Origin: Acidimicrobiales bacterium
GTDB lineage: Bacteria; Actinomycetota; Acidimicrobiia; Acidimicrobiales; SZUA-35
Direction: 5' to 3'
Length of the DNA: 64,000 bases
Assembly: GCA_041394265.1 (NCBI GenBank)
Contig: JAWKIO010000005.1
Location: 124,001 to 188,000, forward strand
Shown here: positions 17,969-25,840 of the stretch, one piece after another
Layout of the letters: every line of letters starts with the position of its first letter
Numbering within the stretch: position 1 is the stretch's first letter
Program-made: the position numbers and the translations under genes
The notes under the pieces: generated by a model
Seen by the model: only the letters and a program-made list of their open reading frames with translations
Told to the model about the DNA's origin: nothing
Databases searched by the model: none

Positions 17969-17997
17969 GTGGTGATCGGCCTTGGGCCGTTCACCAC
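17969..17997 (+). promoter_or_regulatory. Long near-perfect palindrome before the CHRD-protein gene
   Basis: Arms 17969-17981 and 17985-17997 pair over 13 positions with a single T-T mismatch (GTGGTGA, T, CGGCC; loop TTG; GGCCG, T, TCACCAC). The palindrome ends 25 bp before the ATG and just upstream of the GAGAGG ribosome-binding site. It could be an operator or a 5' leader hairpin. No regulator gene is adjacent. Confidence 0.55.
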
Positions 17998-18022
17998 CTG
18001 TACCCCGCTGAGAGGAACCCTC

Positions 18023-19612
18023 ATGAACGCACCACCGGCTGAACGCCGTACACCGAGATCCACACGGCGCCGCGGTGCCATGGTCGCCACCGGAGCGACG
18101 GTCGCCACGATGGCCTCCCTTCTCGCTCCGTCGATCGCCGACGCGGCACATGCCCCCGGCAGCTCGGAGATCTACACCGCCACCCTGACCGAGCTGAACG
18201 ACTCCGGCACGACCGCCGAGGTCGTCGCCCTCCGCAACGGTGCCACCGTGACCCTGACCATGCAGGTCTCCGGCGCAGCTGCCAACCTGCCGCACCCCCA
18301 GCACATCCACGGTTCGATCGAAGCCGGTGGAAGCTGCCCGACCATGGCCGACGATGCCGACAACGACGGCTTCGTGAGCGTCGTCGAGGGCATCCCACGC
18401 TATGGCGGCATCCAGGCGTCGCTGTCGACCGGCCCGGACTTCACGGCCAACGCCGCATTGACCGGCCCGTTCCCGACCGCCGACGCCGACGGCAACTACA
18501 CCTACACCGAGACGTTCACGCTCCCGGATGCGACCGCGGCCGCCTTCGACAACTTCCACGTGGTGATCCACGGCAACGACATCGACGGCTCGAACGCCTA
18601 CGACGGTGACAAGAAGTCGTCGTTGACCGACGAGCTGCCCTTCGAGGTGACCGTTCCGGCCGCCTGTGGCGAGCTCGTCGCCCAGGAGCCGGCAACCATG
18701 TCGCAGTCCTACACCGGGACCCTCGGCTCGCTGAACGGCTCGGACACCACCGCCTCGGTTGCGGCGCTCCGAGTTGGCAACGAGGTCACCGTGGCGATGA
18801 ACGTCTCCGGCGCATCCGCCGACCTGCCGCATCCGCAGCACGTGCACGGAAAGCTGGGCGTGAGCAACGTCTGCCCACCGGCGAGTGCCGACACCGACAA
18901 TGACGGCTTCGTGAGCGTGGCCGAAGGTGTCCCGTTCTACGGCACCATCCAGAACACGCTGTCGACCGGACCCGACTTCAGTGCCGGTGCCGGCCTTACC
19001 GGCCCGTTCCCGACGGCCGACGCCGATGGCAACTACAGCTACCTCGAGACGTTCACGATCACACCGGAACAGGCCCGTGACTTCGGCAACCTGCACTTCG
19101 TGATCCATGGCATCGACATCGACGGATCGGGTGCCTACGACGGCGAGAAGCGCTCGTCGCTCACCGACGAGCTCCCCTTCGAGGTCACCGTTCCCGCCGC
19201 CTGCGGCCAGCTGAACCTGTCCAAGATCGGGCTGAGCGACGCCTACGCCAACGCTTCGGGTACGCAGGGATCGATCGTGCGTCAGTACGTCACCCTGCTC
19301 GACCGTGAGCCGGACGCCACGGGCTACAACTACTTCGCCACCGAGATCGCCAACGGCGCAAGCCTGGAGGATCTGGCGTGGTCGGTTGCCTCGTCGACCG
19401 AGTTCAAGGCTCGCTTCGGGGGTGCCTTCGATGCTTCGGCTGATGCCGACTGGGTCGACTTCGTCTACACCGCAGTGTTCGAACGCCCTGCCGACCAGGC
19501 CGGCAAGGACTACTGGCTCGGTGAGCTCGCTGCCGGACGGGTCGACCGTGTGACCATGCTCGTCTACTTCGGCGAGTCGGCCGAGTTCATGGCCACCACC
19601 CAGACCAGCTGA
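18023..19612 (+). CDS. Secreted protein with two CHRD-like/EF-hand units and DUF4214
   Basis: The 529-residue product starts with an Arg-rich signal peptide (RSTRRRGAMVATGATVATMA, then an AxA-type cleavage region near residue 40), so export by Sec or Tat is expected. Two CHRD-like units of about 179 residues follow (about 49-216 and 228-395), so alike at the DNA level that they are a recent duplication. Each holds an EF-hand-type Ca loop with D-x-D-x-D-G and Glu at position 12 (D111-E122 and D290-E301) and PHPQH(I/V)HG. The C-terminal 120 residues match DUF4214 repeats (YVTLLDREPDATGYNYF and the like), common at surface-protein ends. The start is ATG 18023 with GAGAGG 7 nt upstream. The function is unknown; surface binding or matrix formation is possible. 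Confidence 0.8.
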   Translation: MNAPPAERRTPRSTRRRGAMVATGATVATMASLLAPSIADAAHAPGSSEIYTATLTELNDSGTTAEVVALRNGATVTLTMQVSGAAANLPHPQHIHGSIEAGGSCPTMADDADNDGFVSVVEGIPRYGGIQASLSTGPDFTANAALTGPFPTADADGNYTYTETFTLPDATAAAFDNFHVVIHGNDIDGSNAYDGDKKSSLTDELPFEVTVPAACGELVAQEPATMSQSYTGTLGSLNGSDTTASVAALRVGNEVTVAMNVSGASADLPHPQHVHGKLGVSNVCPPASADTDNDGFVSVAEGVPFYGTIQNTLSTGPDFSAGAGLTGPFPTADADGNYSYLETFTITPEQARDFGNLHFVIHGIDIDGSGAYDGEKRSSLTDELPFEVTVPAACGQLNLSKIGLSDAYANASGTQGSIVRQYVTLLDREPDATGYNYFATEIANGASLEDLAWSVASSTEFKARFGGAFDASADADWVDFVYTAVFERPADQAGKDYWLGELAAGRVDRVTMLVYFGESAEFMATTQTS

Positions 19613-19661
19613 GGTTGCTCGTCAGCTGACCGTGCTCCTGCCATTCAGCGGGAACCACGTT

Positions 19662-19696
19662 CGAGGCCGCCCCCTTCCTCATCGGGGGCGGCCTCG
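19662..19696. terminator. Bidirectional hairpin terminator
   Basis: A perfect 13-bp stem (CGAGGCCGCCCCC with its complement) and a 9-nt loop lie between the convergent CHRD-protein and NUDIX genes. Confidence 0.8.
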
Positions 19697-19715
19697 TCGC
19701 GTGCGGTGGCAGATC

Positions 19716-20570
19716 TCAGCGTGGATTGCCGAGGACGAACTCCGGCAGCGGCAGCTCGTCGTAGCCCTCGTCGCCGTTGAGCTTCACCCCGGCAACACCA
19801 CCGTTGCCATCGAGCACGATCTTCGGAATGATCGGGGTGGGCACACCCACTGCTTCGGCTGCGGCCATGGCGTCGGCCGTGGTGGCATGGGGTTCGAGGA
19901 AACGCAGCGACGCCACGGTCGGTGGGAACATCTGGAGTTCGCCGTTCTTCCACTGCTCGATGGCGTCGACCGGCCGGACCCACAGGCTGGCGATGGTCTC
20001 GGCGTCGTCGTGCAGCGGTTCCTGCAACTGTGGGGCAACGGCGACGAAGAAACGGGTGTCGAAGCGGCGCCGCTCGCCCATCGGGGTCACCCAGTGGTCA
20101 ACGAGATGCATACGGTCGGTCAACAGCACCAAGCCCTCGTCGGCGCACAGCTGCTCGAGTGAGTAGTTGCCATCGTGGATCTCGTGACGAGTGCGGCCGA
20201 ACCGCTCCTCCAACTCGGGGGTGTCGAAACGGATCACCTCGCTGCCGTCTGTCGGGCGGGCGAGCAACACACCCGCCTCCTCGAAACACTCCCGGATGGC
20301 GGCGACGAGCCAGGCCAACCCACCCTTCGCCATTCCCATCTGGGCCGACGCACTGGCGTCATCGAGACCATCGCTGATGGCCTCGAGCGCCTCACCGTGG
20401 TCGGCGTCGTCGACCTTTCCGCCGGGGAACACGTACTGACCCCGGGCAAAGGCGGCCGACAGCGAGCGTTGCAGCATGAACACCTCGAGCCCCTGGTCGC
20501 CGTCTCGGACCAGCATCACGGTGGCAGCAGGTCGGACAGGGACAGCATCGGCACGCATCGGTTCGTTCAC
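19716..20570 (-). CDS. NUDIX hydrolase, NUDT7/NUDT19-like
   Basis: This 284-residue protein probably hydrolyses a nucleoside-diphosphate-linked substrate, with CoA or acyl-CoA the best guess from family relatives. The Nudix box is split: after FPGGKVDDAD comes an insertion of about 35 residues, then RECFEEAGV, matching the REUxEExGU part. That insertion is typical of NUDT19-type CoA diphosphatases. The start is GTG 20570, 8 nt after TAGCGT on its strand (20584-20579); an ATG 12 nt further in is possible. It is divergent from an SDR gene, with two leaderless-type promoters in 84 bp. Acyl-CoA housekeeping would fit the CoA-heavy neighbourhood. Confidence 0.85.
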   Translation of the reverse strand: MNEPMRADAVPVRPAATVMLVRDGDQGLEVFMLQRSLSAAFARGQYVFPGGKVDDADHGEALEAISDGLDDASASAQMGMAKGGLAWLVAAIRECFEEAGVLLARPTDGSEVIRFDTPELEERFGRTRHEIHDGNYSLEQLCADEGLVLLTDRMHLVDHWVTPMGERRRFDTRFFVAVAPQLQEPLHDDAETIASLWVRPVDAIEQWKNGELQMFPPTVASLRFLEPHATTADAMAAAEAVGVPTPIIPKIVLDGNGGVAGVKLNGDEGYDELPLPEFVLGNPR

Positions 20571-20654
20571 GGTTGCCGACGCTACATCGGCCCAGCGAAG
20601 CGGGCACATTGGCGTTCGCTGGTCGCAGCGCCGGCGGCCTCGTAGTGTGCCGGC

Positions 20655-21446
20655 ATGGACCTGGGACTGCGAGGCAAGCGAGCATTGGTGACGGGCGCGT
20701 CGAAGGGCATCGGCCTCGGCATCGCCGAAGCCCTGGCGACGGAGGGCGTCGACCTCGTGCTGGCCGCCCGGTCCGGCCCGACCCTCGACGCGATCGCTGC
20801 CGACCTCGCCGGCCGCCATGGCGTCGACGTCGAGGTCGTGGCCGCCGACCTCTCGCTCACCTCCGAGCAGGAGCGGCTCGCCGATCGGGTCAAGCTGCGA
20901 CCACTCGACATCGTGGTCAACAACGCCGGCGCCATCCCTGGCGGCACGATCACCGACATCGACGACGAGCGCTGGCGAGACGCGTGGGACCTCAAAGTCT
21001 TCGGCTACATCAACCTCATGCGCCTCCTCATTCCTCACCTCGAGACGTCACGCGCCGACTCGGGGACCGCCGACGCCGGGGTCTTGCTCAACGTGATCGG
21101 CGCCGCCGCCGACCGCCCCAATCCCGGCTACATCGCCGGTGCGGGCGGCAACTCGGCGCTGGCGGCGATGAGCCGAGCGATCGGCTCCCGGTCCATGCGC
21201 ACGGGGGTGCGGGTGCTGGCGGTCAATCCCGGGCTCATCATCACCGACCGCATGACCGATCTCCTCCGACAGCAGGCCAACGCGAAGTACGGCAGTGACG
21301 AACGGTGGGAGGAGTTCATCCCCGCCGATCCCGTACCGGGCACGGTCGAGCAGGTTGCCGACGTGGTCACGTTCCTCGTCTCGCCCCGGGCCAGCCATGT
21401 GAGCGGCACCACGCTCACCATCGACGGCGGCGCCAGCGCGAGATAG
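20655..21446 (+). CDS. Short-chain dehydrogenase/reductase with an atypical active site
   Basis: The 263-residue protein has the Rossmann NAD(P) motif TGASKGIG (about residues 14-21), NNAGA (about 92-96) and a C-terminal VSGTTLTIDGGA ending. In the catalytic region the usual Y-x-x-x-K reads Y-I-A-G-A, so the lysine is missing, and the catalytic Ser position (LLNVIGAAAD) is not obvious. Similar SDRs with a YIAGxxGN motif exist, so this is likely a subfamily trait. Standard SDR dehydrogenase chemistry is therefore uncertain. ATG 20655 follows TAGTGT by 6 nt. An LLM-type oxidoreductase gene follows on the same strand after 37 bp. Confidence 0.85.
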   Translation: MDLGLRGKRALVTGASKGIGLGIAEALATEGVDLVLAARSGPTLDAIAADLAGRHGVDVEVVAADLSLTSEQERLADRVKLRPLDIVVNNAGAIPGGTITDIDDERWRDAWDLKVFGYINLMRLLIPHLETSRADSGTADAGVLLNVIGAAADRPNPGYIAGAGGNSALAAMSRAIGSRSMRTGVRVLAVNPGLIITDRMTDLLRQQANAKYGSDERWEEFIPADPVPGTVEQVADVVTFLVSPRASHVSGTTLTIDGGASAR

Positions 21447-21483
21447 AGCCGTTCACAACATCCACGAACCCCAGGACCCCTCC

Positions 21484-22536
21484 ATGAAGGTCGAATCACT
21501 CCTACCGCTCGGCAAGCTCGATCCAGGGCTACGCGAACCCGAGACCCCACTCGACATCCGAGACTTCGCCACACTCGCAACGACCGCCGAATCGGTCGGG
21601 CTCGATGCGATCCTGGTCGAGGAAACCAAAGACGACCCGTTCCAGCTGCTCGCCCTCGGCTCCACCACGACCGATCGCATCCAACTGGGCACATCCGTAG
21701 CCATGGCCTTCCCCCGGAGCCCGACCGTCACGGCCATGTCGGCGTGGTCCCTCCAGAAGGTCAGCAATGGCCGGTTCCTGCTGGGGTTGGGTACCCAGGT
21801 CCGAGCCCACGTCGAACGCCGCTACGGCCTCCAGTGGTCACCACCGGCGCCATGGGCCCGCGACTACATCAACGCCATGCGAGCCGTTTGGACCTCATGG
21901 CAGGAGCGGGTGCCACTGCAGTTCGAGAGTGATCACTATCGGCTCGATCTGATGGTGCCGCTCTTCGATCCCGGCCCCATCGAGCACCCACACATCCCTG
22001 TGCACCTGGCCGCCATCGGGCCCAACATGTGCGCCGTGGCCGGCGAAGTCGCCGACGGCGTGCGCCTCCACCCGGTGTGTACGCCCCGCTACATCGACGA
22101 CGCCGTGCTTCCCGCTCTGGCCAAGGGAGCGGCGCGCTCGAACCGAGACGTCACCGAGGTCGACGTCTGCATGAAGCCACTGATCGGCACCGCGCCCGAT
22201 GAGGCCCGCCTCGAGCGGGTGGCCGAAACCGTGCGCGCCCGCGTCGCCTTCTACCTGTCGACACCCTCGTATCGGCGAGCGTTCGAGGTGCACGACTGGG
22301 GCGACATCGCCCGCCAGGCGTCGGTGTTGTCGCGAGCCAAGGACTGGGACCACCTGCCGAATCTCGTCACCGACGAGATGCTCCACACCGTCGCCACGAT
22401 CGGCACCTACGACACCATCGCCGAGCAGCTCAACGAGCGCTATGCCGACCGGGTCGACCGCATCGAGTTCTCGATCCCGGTCAACTCCCCCGCCGATGCC
22501 GAGGTCTTCACCGACATCCTGGCGAGGATCCGCTGA
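21484..22536 (+). CDS. LLM-class, probably F420-dependent oxidoreductase (TIGR03617-like)
   Basis: The 350-residue protein has the bacterial luciferase-like barrel fold: LDAILVEETKDDPF near residue 40, an RIQLGTSV strand, FLLGLGTQVR, and a C-terminal TYDTIAEQLNERYADRVDRI segment. The overall pattern matches the MSMEG_2256/TIGR03617 F420-dependent family. Hydride transfer from F420H2 or an FMN-dependent monooxygenase reaction is expected; the substrate is unknown. It lies 37 bp after the SDR gene and is probably co-transcribed with it, so the two oxidoreductases may act on one pathway. Confidence 0.85.
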   Translation: MKVESLLPLGKLDPGLREPETPLDIRDFATLATTAESVGLDAILVEETKDDPFQLLALGSTTTDRIQLGTSVAMAFPRSPTVTAMSAWSLQKVSNGRFLLGLGTQVRAHVERRYGLQWSPPAPWARDYINAMRAVWTSWQERVPLQFESDHYRLDLMVPLFDPGPIEHPHIPVHLAAIGPNMCAVAGEVADGVRLHPVCTPRYIDDAVLPALAKGAARSNRDVTEVDVCMKPLIGTAPDEARLERVAETVRARVAFYLSTPSYRRAFEVHDWGDIARQASVLSRAKDWDHLPNLVTDEMLHTVATIGTYDTIAEQLNERYADRVDRIEFSIPVNSPADAEVFTDILARIR

Positions 22537-22611
22537 CGCTCCCAGCAAGAAGTTCGTGAGTCGAACGACCTCTTCGCTCAACCGACCCCAGATTCGCGTC
22601 GACACCCCCTC

Positions 22612-24438
22612 ATGGGTTCGCCGACCACCGGAGCAGCAGAAGGGCGCGAGCGTCACTGGGCCGCGTCGCCCCGCATGGCGCGCCTCGTGCGAATCACCAT
22701 CTTCGCCCTCCCGATCGTCGGCGCATGGTCGGCCGTGCGCGTGGTCTCCGACGGCCTCTACCGGCCCGATCATCCACTCGGCATCGTCGTCTGGGCGGTC
22801 CAGGCCATCACGGTCGCCTCTGCGACTTCGCTGCTGATCGATCGACTGGTCTCTCGCTTCCTCCCACTCGCCAGCCTGCTCGGGCTGTCACTCACGTTCC
22901 CCGACCAGGCACCCTCCCGGTTCTCGGTGGCGCTCAAGGCCGGCACGATCCGCAAGCTCGAAGCCCACCTCGCCGAGGCATCGCAGCGAGGACTGGCGGC
23001 GGACGAGGCCGCTGCGGCGCGCCAGGCGATCGAACTCGTGACCCTCCTCGGGCGGCACGAGCGCCTCACCCGAGGCCATACCGAACGGGTGCGTGCCTAC
23101 AGCGAGCTCATCGCCAAGCAGATGGGCATCGACGACGAGTCGCGTCAGCGTCTCGCCTGGGCTGCGCTCCTCCACGACATCGGCAAGCTTACGGTGCCGT
23201 CGTACATCCTCAACAGCGACGGCAAGCCGAGCGACGAGGAGTGGCAGATCCTGCGGGGACATCCGGCCGCGGGCGAAGCGTTCGTCGAACCCCTGGCCGA
23301 CTGGCTGGGTGAGTGGCGGGGGGCCACCTCACAGCACCACGAGCGGTGGGACGGCAAGGGCTATCCCCGTGGGCTGGCAGGCACCGAGATCTCGCTGGCC
23401 GGCCGCATCGTGGCCGCCGCCGACGCCTATGACGTCATCACCTCGAAGCGGTCCTACAAGTCGGCGATGTCGGCCGAGGCCGCCCGCACCGAACTCGTTC
23501 GGTGCTCCGGTACGCAGTTCGATCCCGAGGTGGTTCGGGCGCTGCTCGAGGTCTCGCTCAAGGAACGCAAACCCCAGTCGGCACTCGCCTGGCTCATCGA
23601 GCTGTTGCGGCTCGAACGCGTGACCCAGGCCATCGCCGTCGCTCCGGCCGCCGCCATGATCGGCATCGCCAGCATCGGTTCGCTCGTTGGTCTCACTGAC
23701 GCCGCCGCCACGAGTGCTCCCGACCAGCTGGCGTTCATCGCTCCCGACCCTGCACCGGGTCCTGGCGCCGCTGGCGCTGACGACCCCGCCGGCGAGACGG
23801 CGACTTCGACGAGCGCCCCAGTTGACGACACCGAGATCGGCGATGCCAGCGAGATCGTGTCCACCAACCCGTCGACGACCACGCCGCCCTCGGCGTCGCC
23901 GGATGCCACGACCGACGAGTCGACGCCGGGCTCGACGTCGACCTCGTCGCCCGACCGCACGACGAGCACCTCGCTCCTCCCCTCGCTTCCGCCGGTCACG
24001 ATTCCCGGGATCACGCTCCCGACAGTGACGGTGCCGGGCGCCACCCTGCCGCCGCTCGTCACCACGACCACCACCCCACCGGCCACGTCCACCACCACAG
24101 CACCGACCACCACGACTGCACCGACCACCACCACGACCGCTCCCACCACCACGACCACGGCGCCCACTGGTCCCAACGCCGTGAACGACGTCCACGTCAC
24201 ACTGCTCGGTCTGCTCCAGTACATTCCGGTGCTCGTCAACGACGCACCCGGCTCGTCGGCGCTCGACCCCGCAACCCTTCGCATCGTGAGCGGGCCGAGC
24301 AGTGGCACGGCGTCGATCTCGAACGGCACGATCAGGTACAAGACCCCGAGCCTGATCTTCCTGGGGACGACGATCACCTACGAGGTCTGCGATCTCAACG
24401 GTTTGTGCGATCAAGCTCAGGTCACCATCGCTCTGTGA
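22612..24438 (+). CDS. Membrane HD-GYP protein with a threonine-rich linker and an external Ig-like domain
   Basis: The 608 residues show, in order: two hydrophobic segments (about 25-45 and 58-80), a cytoplasmic HD-GYP domain (about 135-310) with LLHDIGK (H188, D189), H242-H243 and G250-Y251-P252, a further membrane segment (about 337-362), a Thr/Pro/Ser-rich stretch of about 150 residues with TAPTTTT repeats, and a C-terminal beta-sandwich region (about 520-608) resembling Ig/cadherin-like VNDAP domains with two cysteines. The HD-GYP motif predicts c-di-GMP hydrolysis inside the cell, while the linker and Ig-like part should lie outside. Such a topology could couple an external contact to c-di-GMP. 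The start is ATG 22612; the ribosome-binding site is weak. Confidence 0.82.
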   Translation: MGSPTTGAAEGRERHWAASPRMARLVRITIFALPIVGAWSAVRVVSDGLYRPDHPLGIVVWAVQAITVASATSLLIDRLVSRFLPLASLLGLSLTFPDQAPSRFSVALKAGTIRKLEAHLAEASQRGLAADEAAAARQAIELVTLLGRHERLTRGHTERVRAYSELIAKQMGIDDESRQRLAWAALLHDIGKLTVPSYILNSDGKPSDEEWQILRGHPAAGEAFVEPLADWLGEWRGATSQHHERWDGKGYPRGLAGTEISLAGRIVAAADAYDVITSKRSYKSAMSAEAARTELVRCSGTQFDPEVVRALLEVSLKERKPQSALAWLIELLRLERVTQAIAVAPAAAMIGIASIGSLVGLTDAAATSAPDQLAFIAPDPAPGPGAAGADDPAGETATSTSAPVDDTEIGDASEIVSTNPSTTTPPSASPDATTDESTPGSTSTSSPDRTTSTSLLPSLPPVTIPGITLPTVTVPGATLPPLVTTTTTPPATSTTTAPTTTTAPTTTTTAPTTTTTAPTGPNAVNDVHVTLLGLLQYIPVLVNDAPGSSALDPATLRIVSGPSSGTASISNGTIRYKTPSLIFLGTTITYEVCDLNGLCDQAQVTIAL

Positions 24439-24460
24439 TGATCGGTCCGGCCACGCTGCT

Positions 24461-24490
24461 TTGACACCCGGCGTCCGGTCTCCGTAGCTT
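24461..24490 (+). promoter_or_regulatory. Promoter of the enoyl-CoA hydratase gene
   Basis: A consensus -35 TTGACA (24461-24466), an 18-bp spacer and -10 TAGCTT (24485-24490) precede a leader of about 26 nt. This gene also has a G-rich ribosome-binding site (CGGGGGCC), unlike its leaderless neighbours. Confidence 0.65.
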
Positions 24491-24522
24491 CGCACCATCG
24501 ACCGAGCAACGGGGGCCATGAC

Positions 24523-25314
24523 ATGAGTGACACCAACCAGACCTACACCGAGGTGATCGTCGAATCGCACGACCACGTCGACGTCGTCACCATCAACCGG
24601 CCCGAAGCTCGCAACGCACTCACCTGGACCACTTACGCCGAATTGCAGCGTGCGGTCGAGACCAGCACGGCCCGCTGCATCGTGATCACCGCCACCGATC
24701 CGGCGTTCTGCTCGGGCGACGACGTCAAGCAGATCATGGTGAAGGCCGGCGAGGGAACGGCCGAGCGCCTGAGCAACGAACCTCGACTCACCCCCGCCGC
24801 AGGCGCCCTGCTCGGCACCAACATCCCGATCATCGCCGCCGTCAACGGGGCTGCGGTCGGATGGGGCATGGAACTCGCGCTCATGGCCGACATCCGTGTC
24901 GCCTCGGAGCGAGCCAAGTTCGGCGAGCTGTTCGTGCTCCGCGGCCTGTGCTGCGACGTTGCCGGGATCGGACGCCTTGCCCAGCTCGTCGGCCGAGAAG
25001 CCGCCGCCGAGCTCCTCTTCACGGGTCGAGTCTTCGATGCCAACGAAGCCAAGGAGCTCCGAATGGTGTCACGAGTGGTGCCCCACGAGGAGCTGATGCC
25101 GACCGCCATGACGCTGGCCAACGCCATCGCCGCCAACCCGCCGCTGGCCGTCGCCGAGCTGAAGGCAGGCCTCCGTCTGGCGCTCGACCCCGATTGGGAC
25201 GACCTCGGGGTCTGGGTCAGTTCCACGCTCGGCCGGCTGTTCAAGACCGACGACCACAAAGAGGGCGTTGCCGCGTTCCTCGAGAAGCGGCCCGCCAACT
25301 ATGTGGGCTCGTAG
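24523..25314 (+). CDS. Enoyl-CoA hydratase/isomerase family protein
   Basis: The 263-residue crotonase-fold protein acts on a CoA thioester. The N-terminal TINRPEARNAL, the oxyanion-hole segments CSGDDVKQI (about residue 66) and IAAVNGAAVGWGMELALMAD (about 105-124), and a C-terminal LEKRPANYVG are visible. The Glu pair of classical hydratases is not clear: the second Glu region reads FVLRGLCCDVAGIGRL. Isomerase, hydrolase or decarboxylase chemistry is therefore possible. It has its own TTGACA/TAGCTT promoter and ends 8 bp before a convergent gene. Confidence 0.85.
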   Translation: MSDTNQTYTEVIVESHDHVDVVTINRPEARNALTWTTYAELQRAVETSTARCIVITATDPAFCSGDDVKQIMVKAGEGTAERLSNEPRLTPAAGALLGTNIPIIAAVNGAAVGWGMELALMADIRVASERAKFGELFVLRGLCCDVAGIGRLAQLVGREAAAELLFTGRVFDANEAKELRMVSRVVPHEELMPTAMTLANAIAANPPLAVAELKAGLRLALDPDWDDLGVWVSSTLGRLFKTDDHKEGVAAFLEKRPANYVGS

Positions 25315-25321
25315 CCGCCGC

Positions 25322-25816
25322 TCATCGCCCGCGTTCGAGTTCGGCGACCTCATTGCGTGCGCGACGCAACGCCTCGACCGACTCCTCGATGTCTCGGAGC
25401 CGATCACGCACCACGGCCGACGATGCCTGCGCAGCATCGAGCAACAGGCGGGCACAGACCCCCTCGTACTCGCGAACCAGTGCTTCGATCTCTCGGCGGA
25501 CGGCCGGTCGAGAGCTGAGCGGCAGCCGCGCACACGCCAGGAGTTGATGATCGATCAGGTCCGATGCTTCGGCGAGGCGCCAACGTAGGTCGGGCCGGCC
25601 AAGTGCATCGCCGACCGAGTGGTCGATCGTCGCCGTTGCGGCGTCAAGCCTCCGGGTCAAGACATCTTCCCAGCTCCCGGTCAGACGCCACTGCTCGATC
25701 ACACCTGTCCGACGCGGCCACCGACCGGTTGCGGAGCGCAAGAACGCCAGGTAGCCGACGACGGCCGCCAACACGACGATGACGACCAACACGATCGTGA
25801 TGAGTCCGCTGAGCAT
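25322..25816 (-). CDS. Small membrane-anchored helical protein, unknown
   Basis: This 164-residue protein begins with one strong transmembrane helix (SGLITIVLVVIVVLAAVVGY, residues 3-22) followed by a long charged, mostly helical region with coiled-coil-like heptads near the end (residues 125-162). No domain is recognised. The ATG at 25816 has GAAAGG 7 nt upstream. It starts 24 bp after the large oxidoreductase gene on the same strand and is probably its operon partner. A structural or anchoring role is a guess. Confidence 0.7.
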   Translation of the reverse strand: MLSGLITIVLVVIVVLAAVVGYLAFLRSATGRWPRRTGVIEQWRLTGSWEDVLTRRLDAATATIDHSVGDALGRPDLRWRLAEASDLIDHQLLACARLPLSSRPAVRREIEALVREYEGVCARLLLDAAQASSAVVRDRLRDIEESVEALRRARNEVAELERGR

Positions 25817-25840
25817 CGGGTGTCCTTTCGGTCTGGCTGT

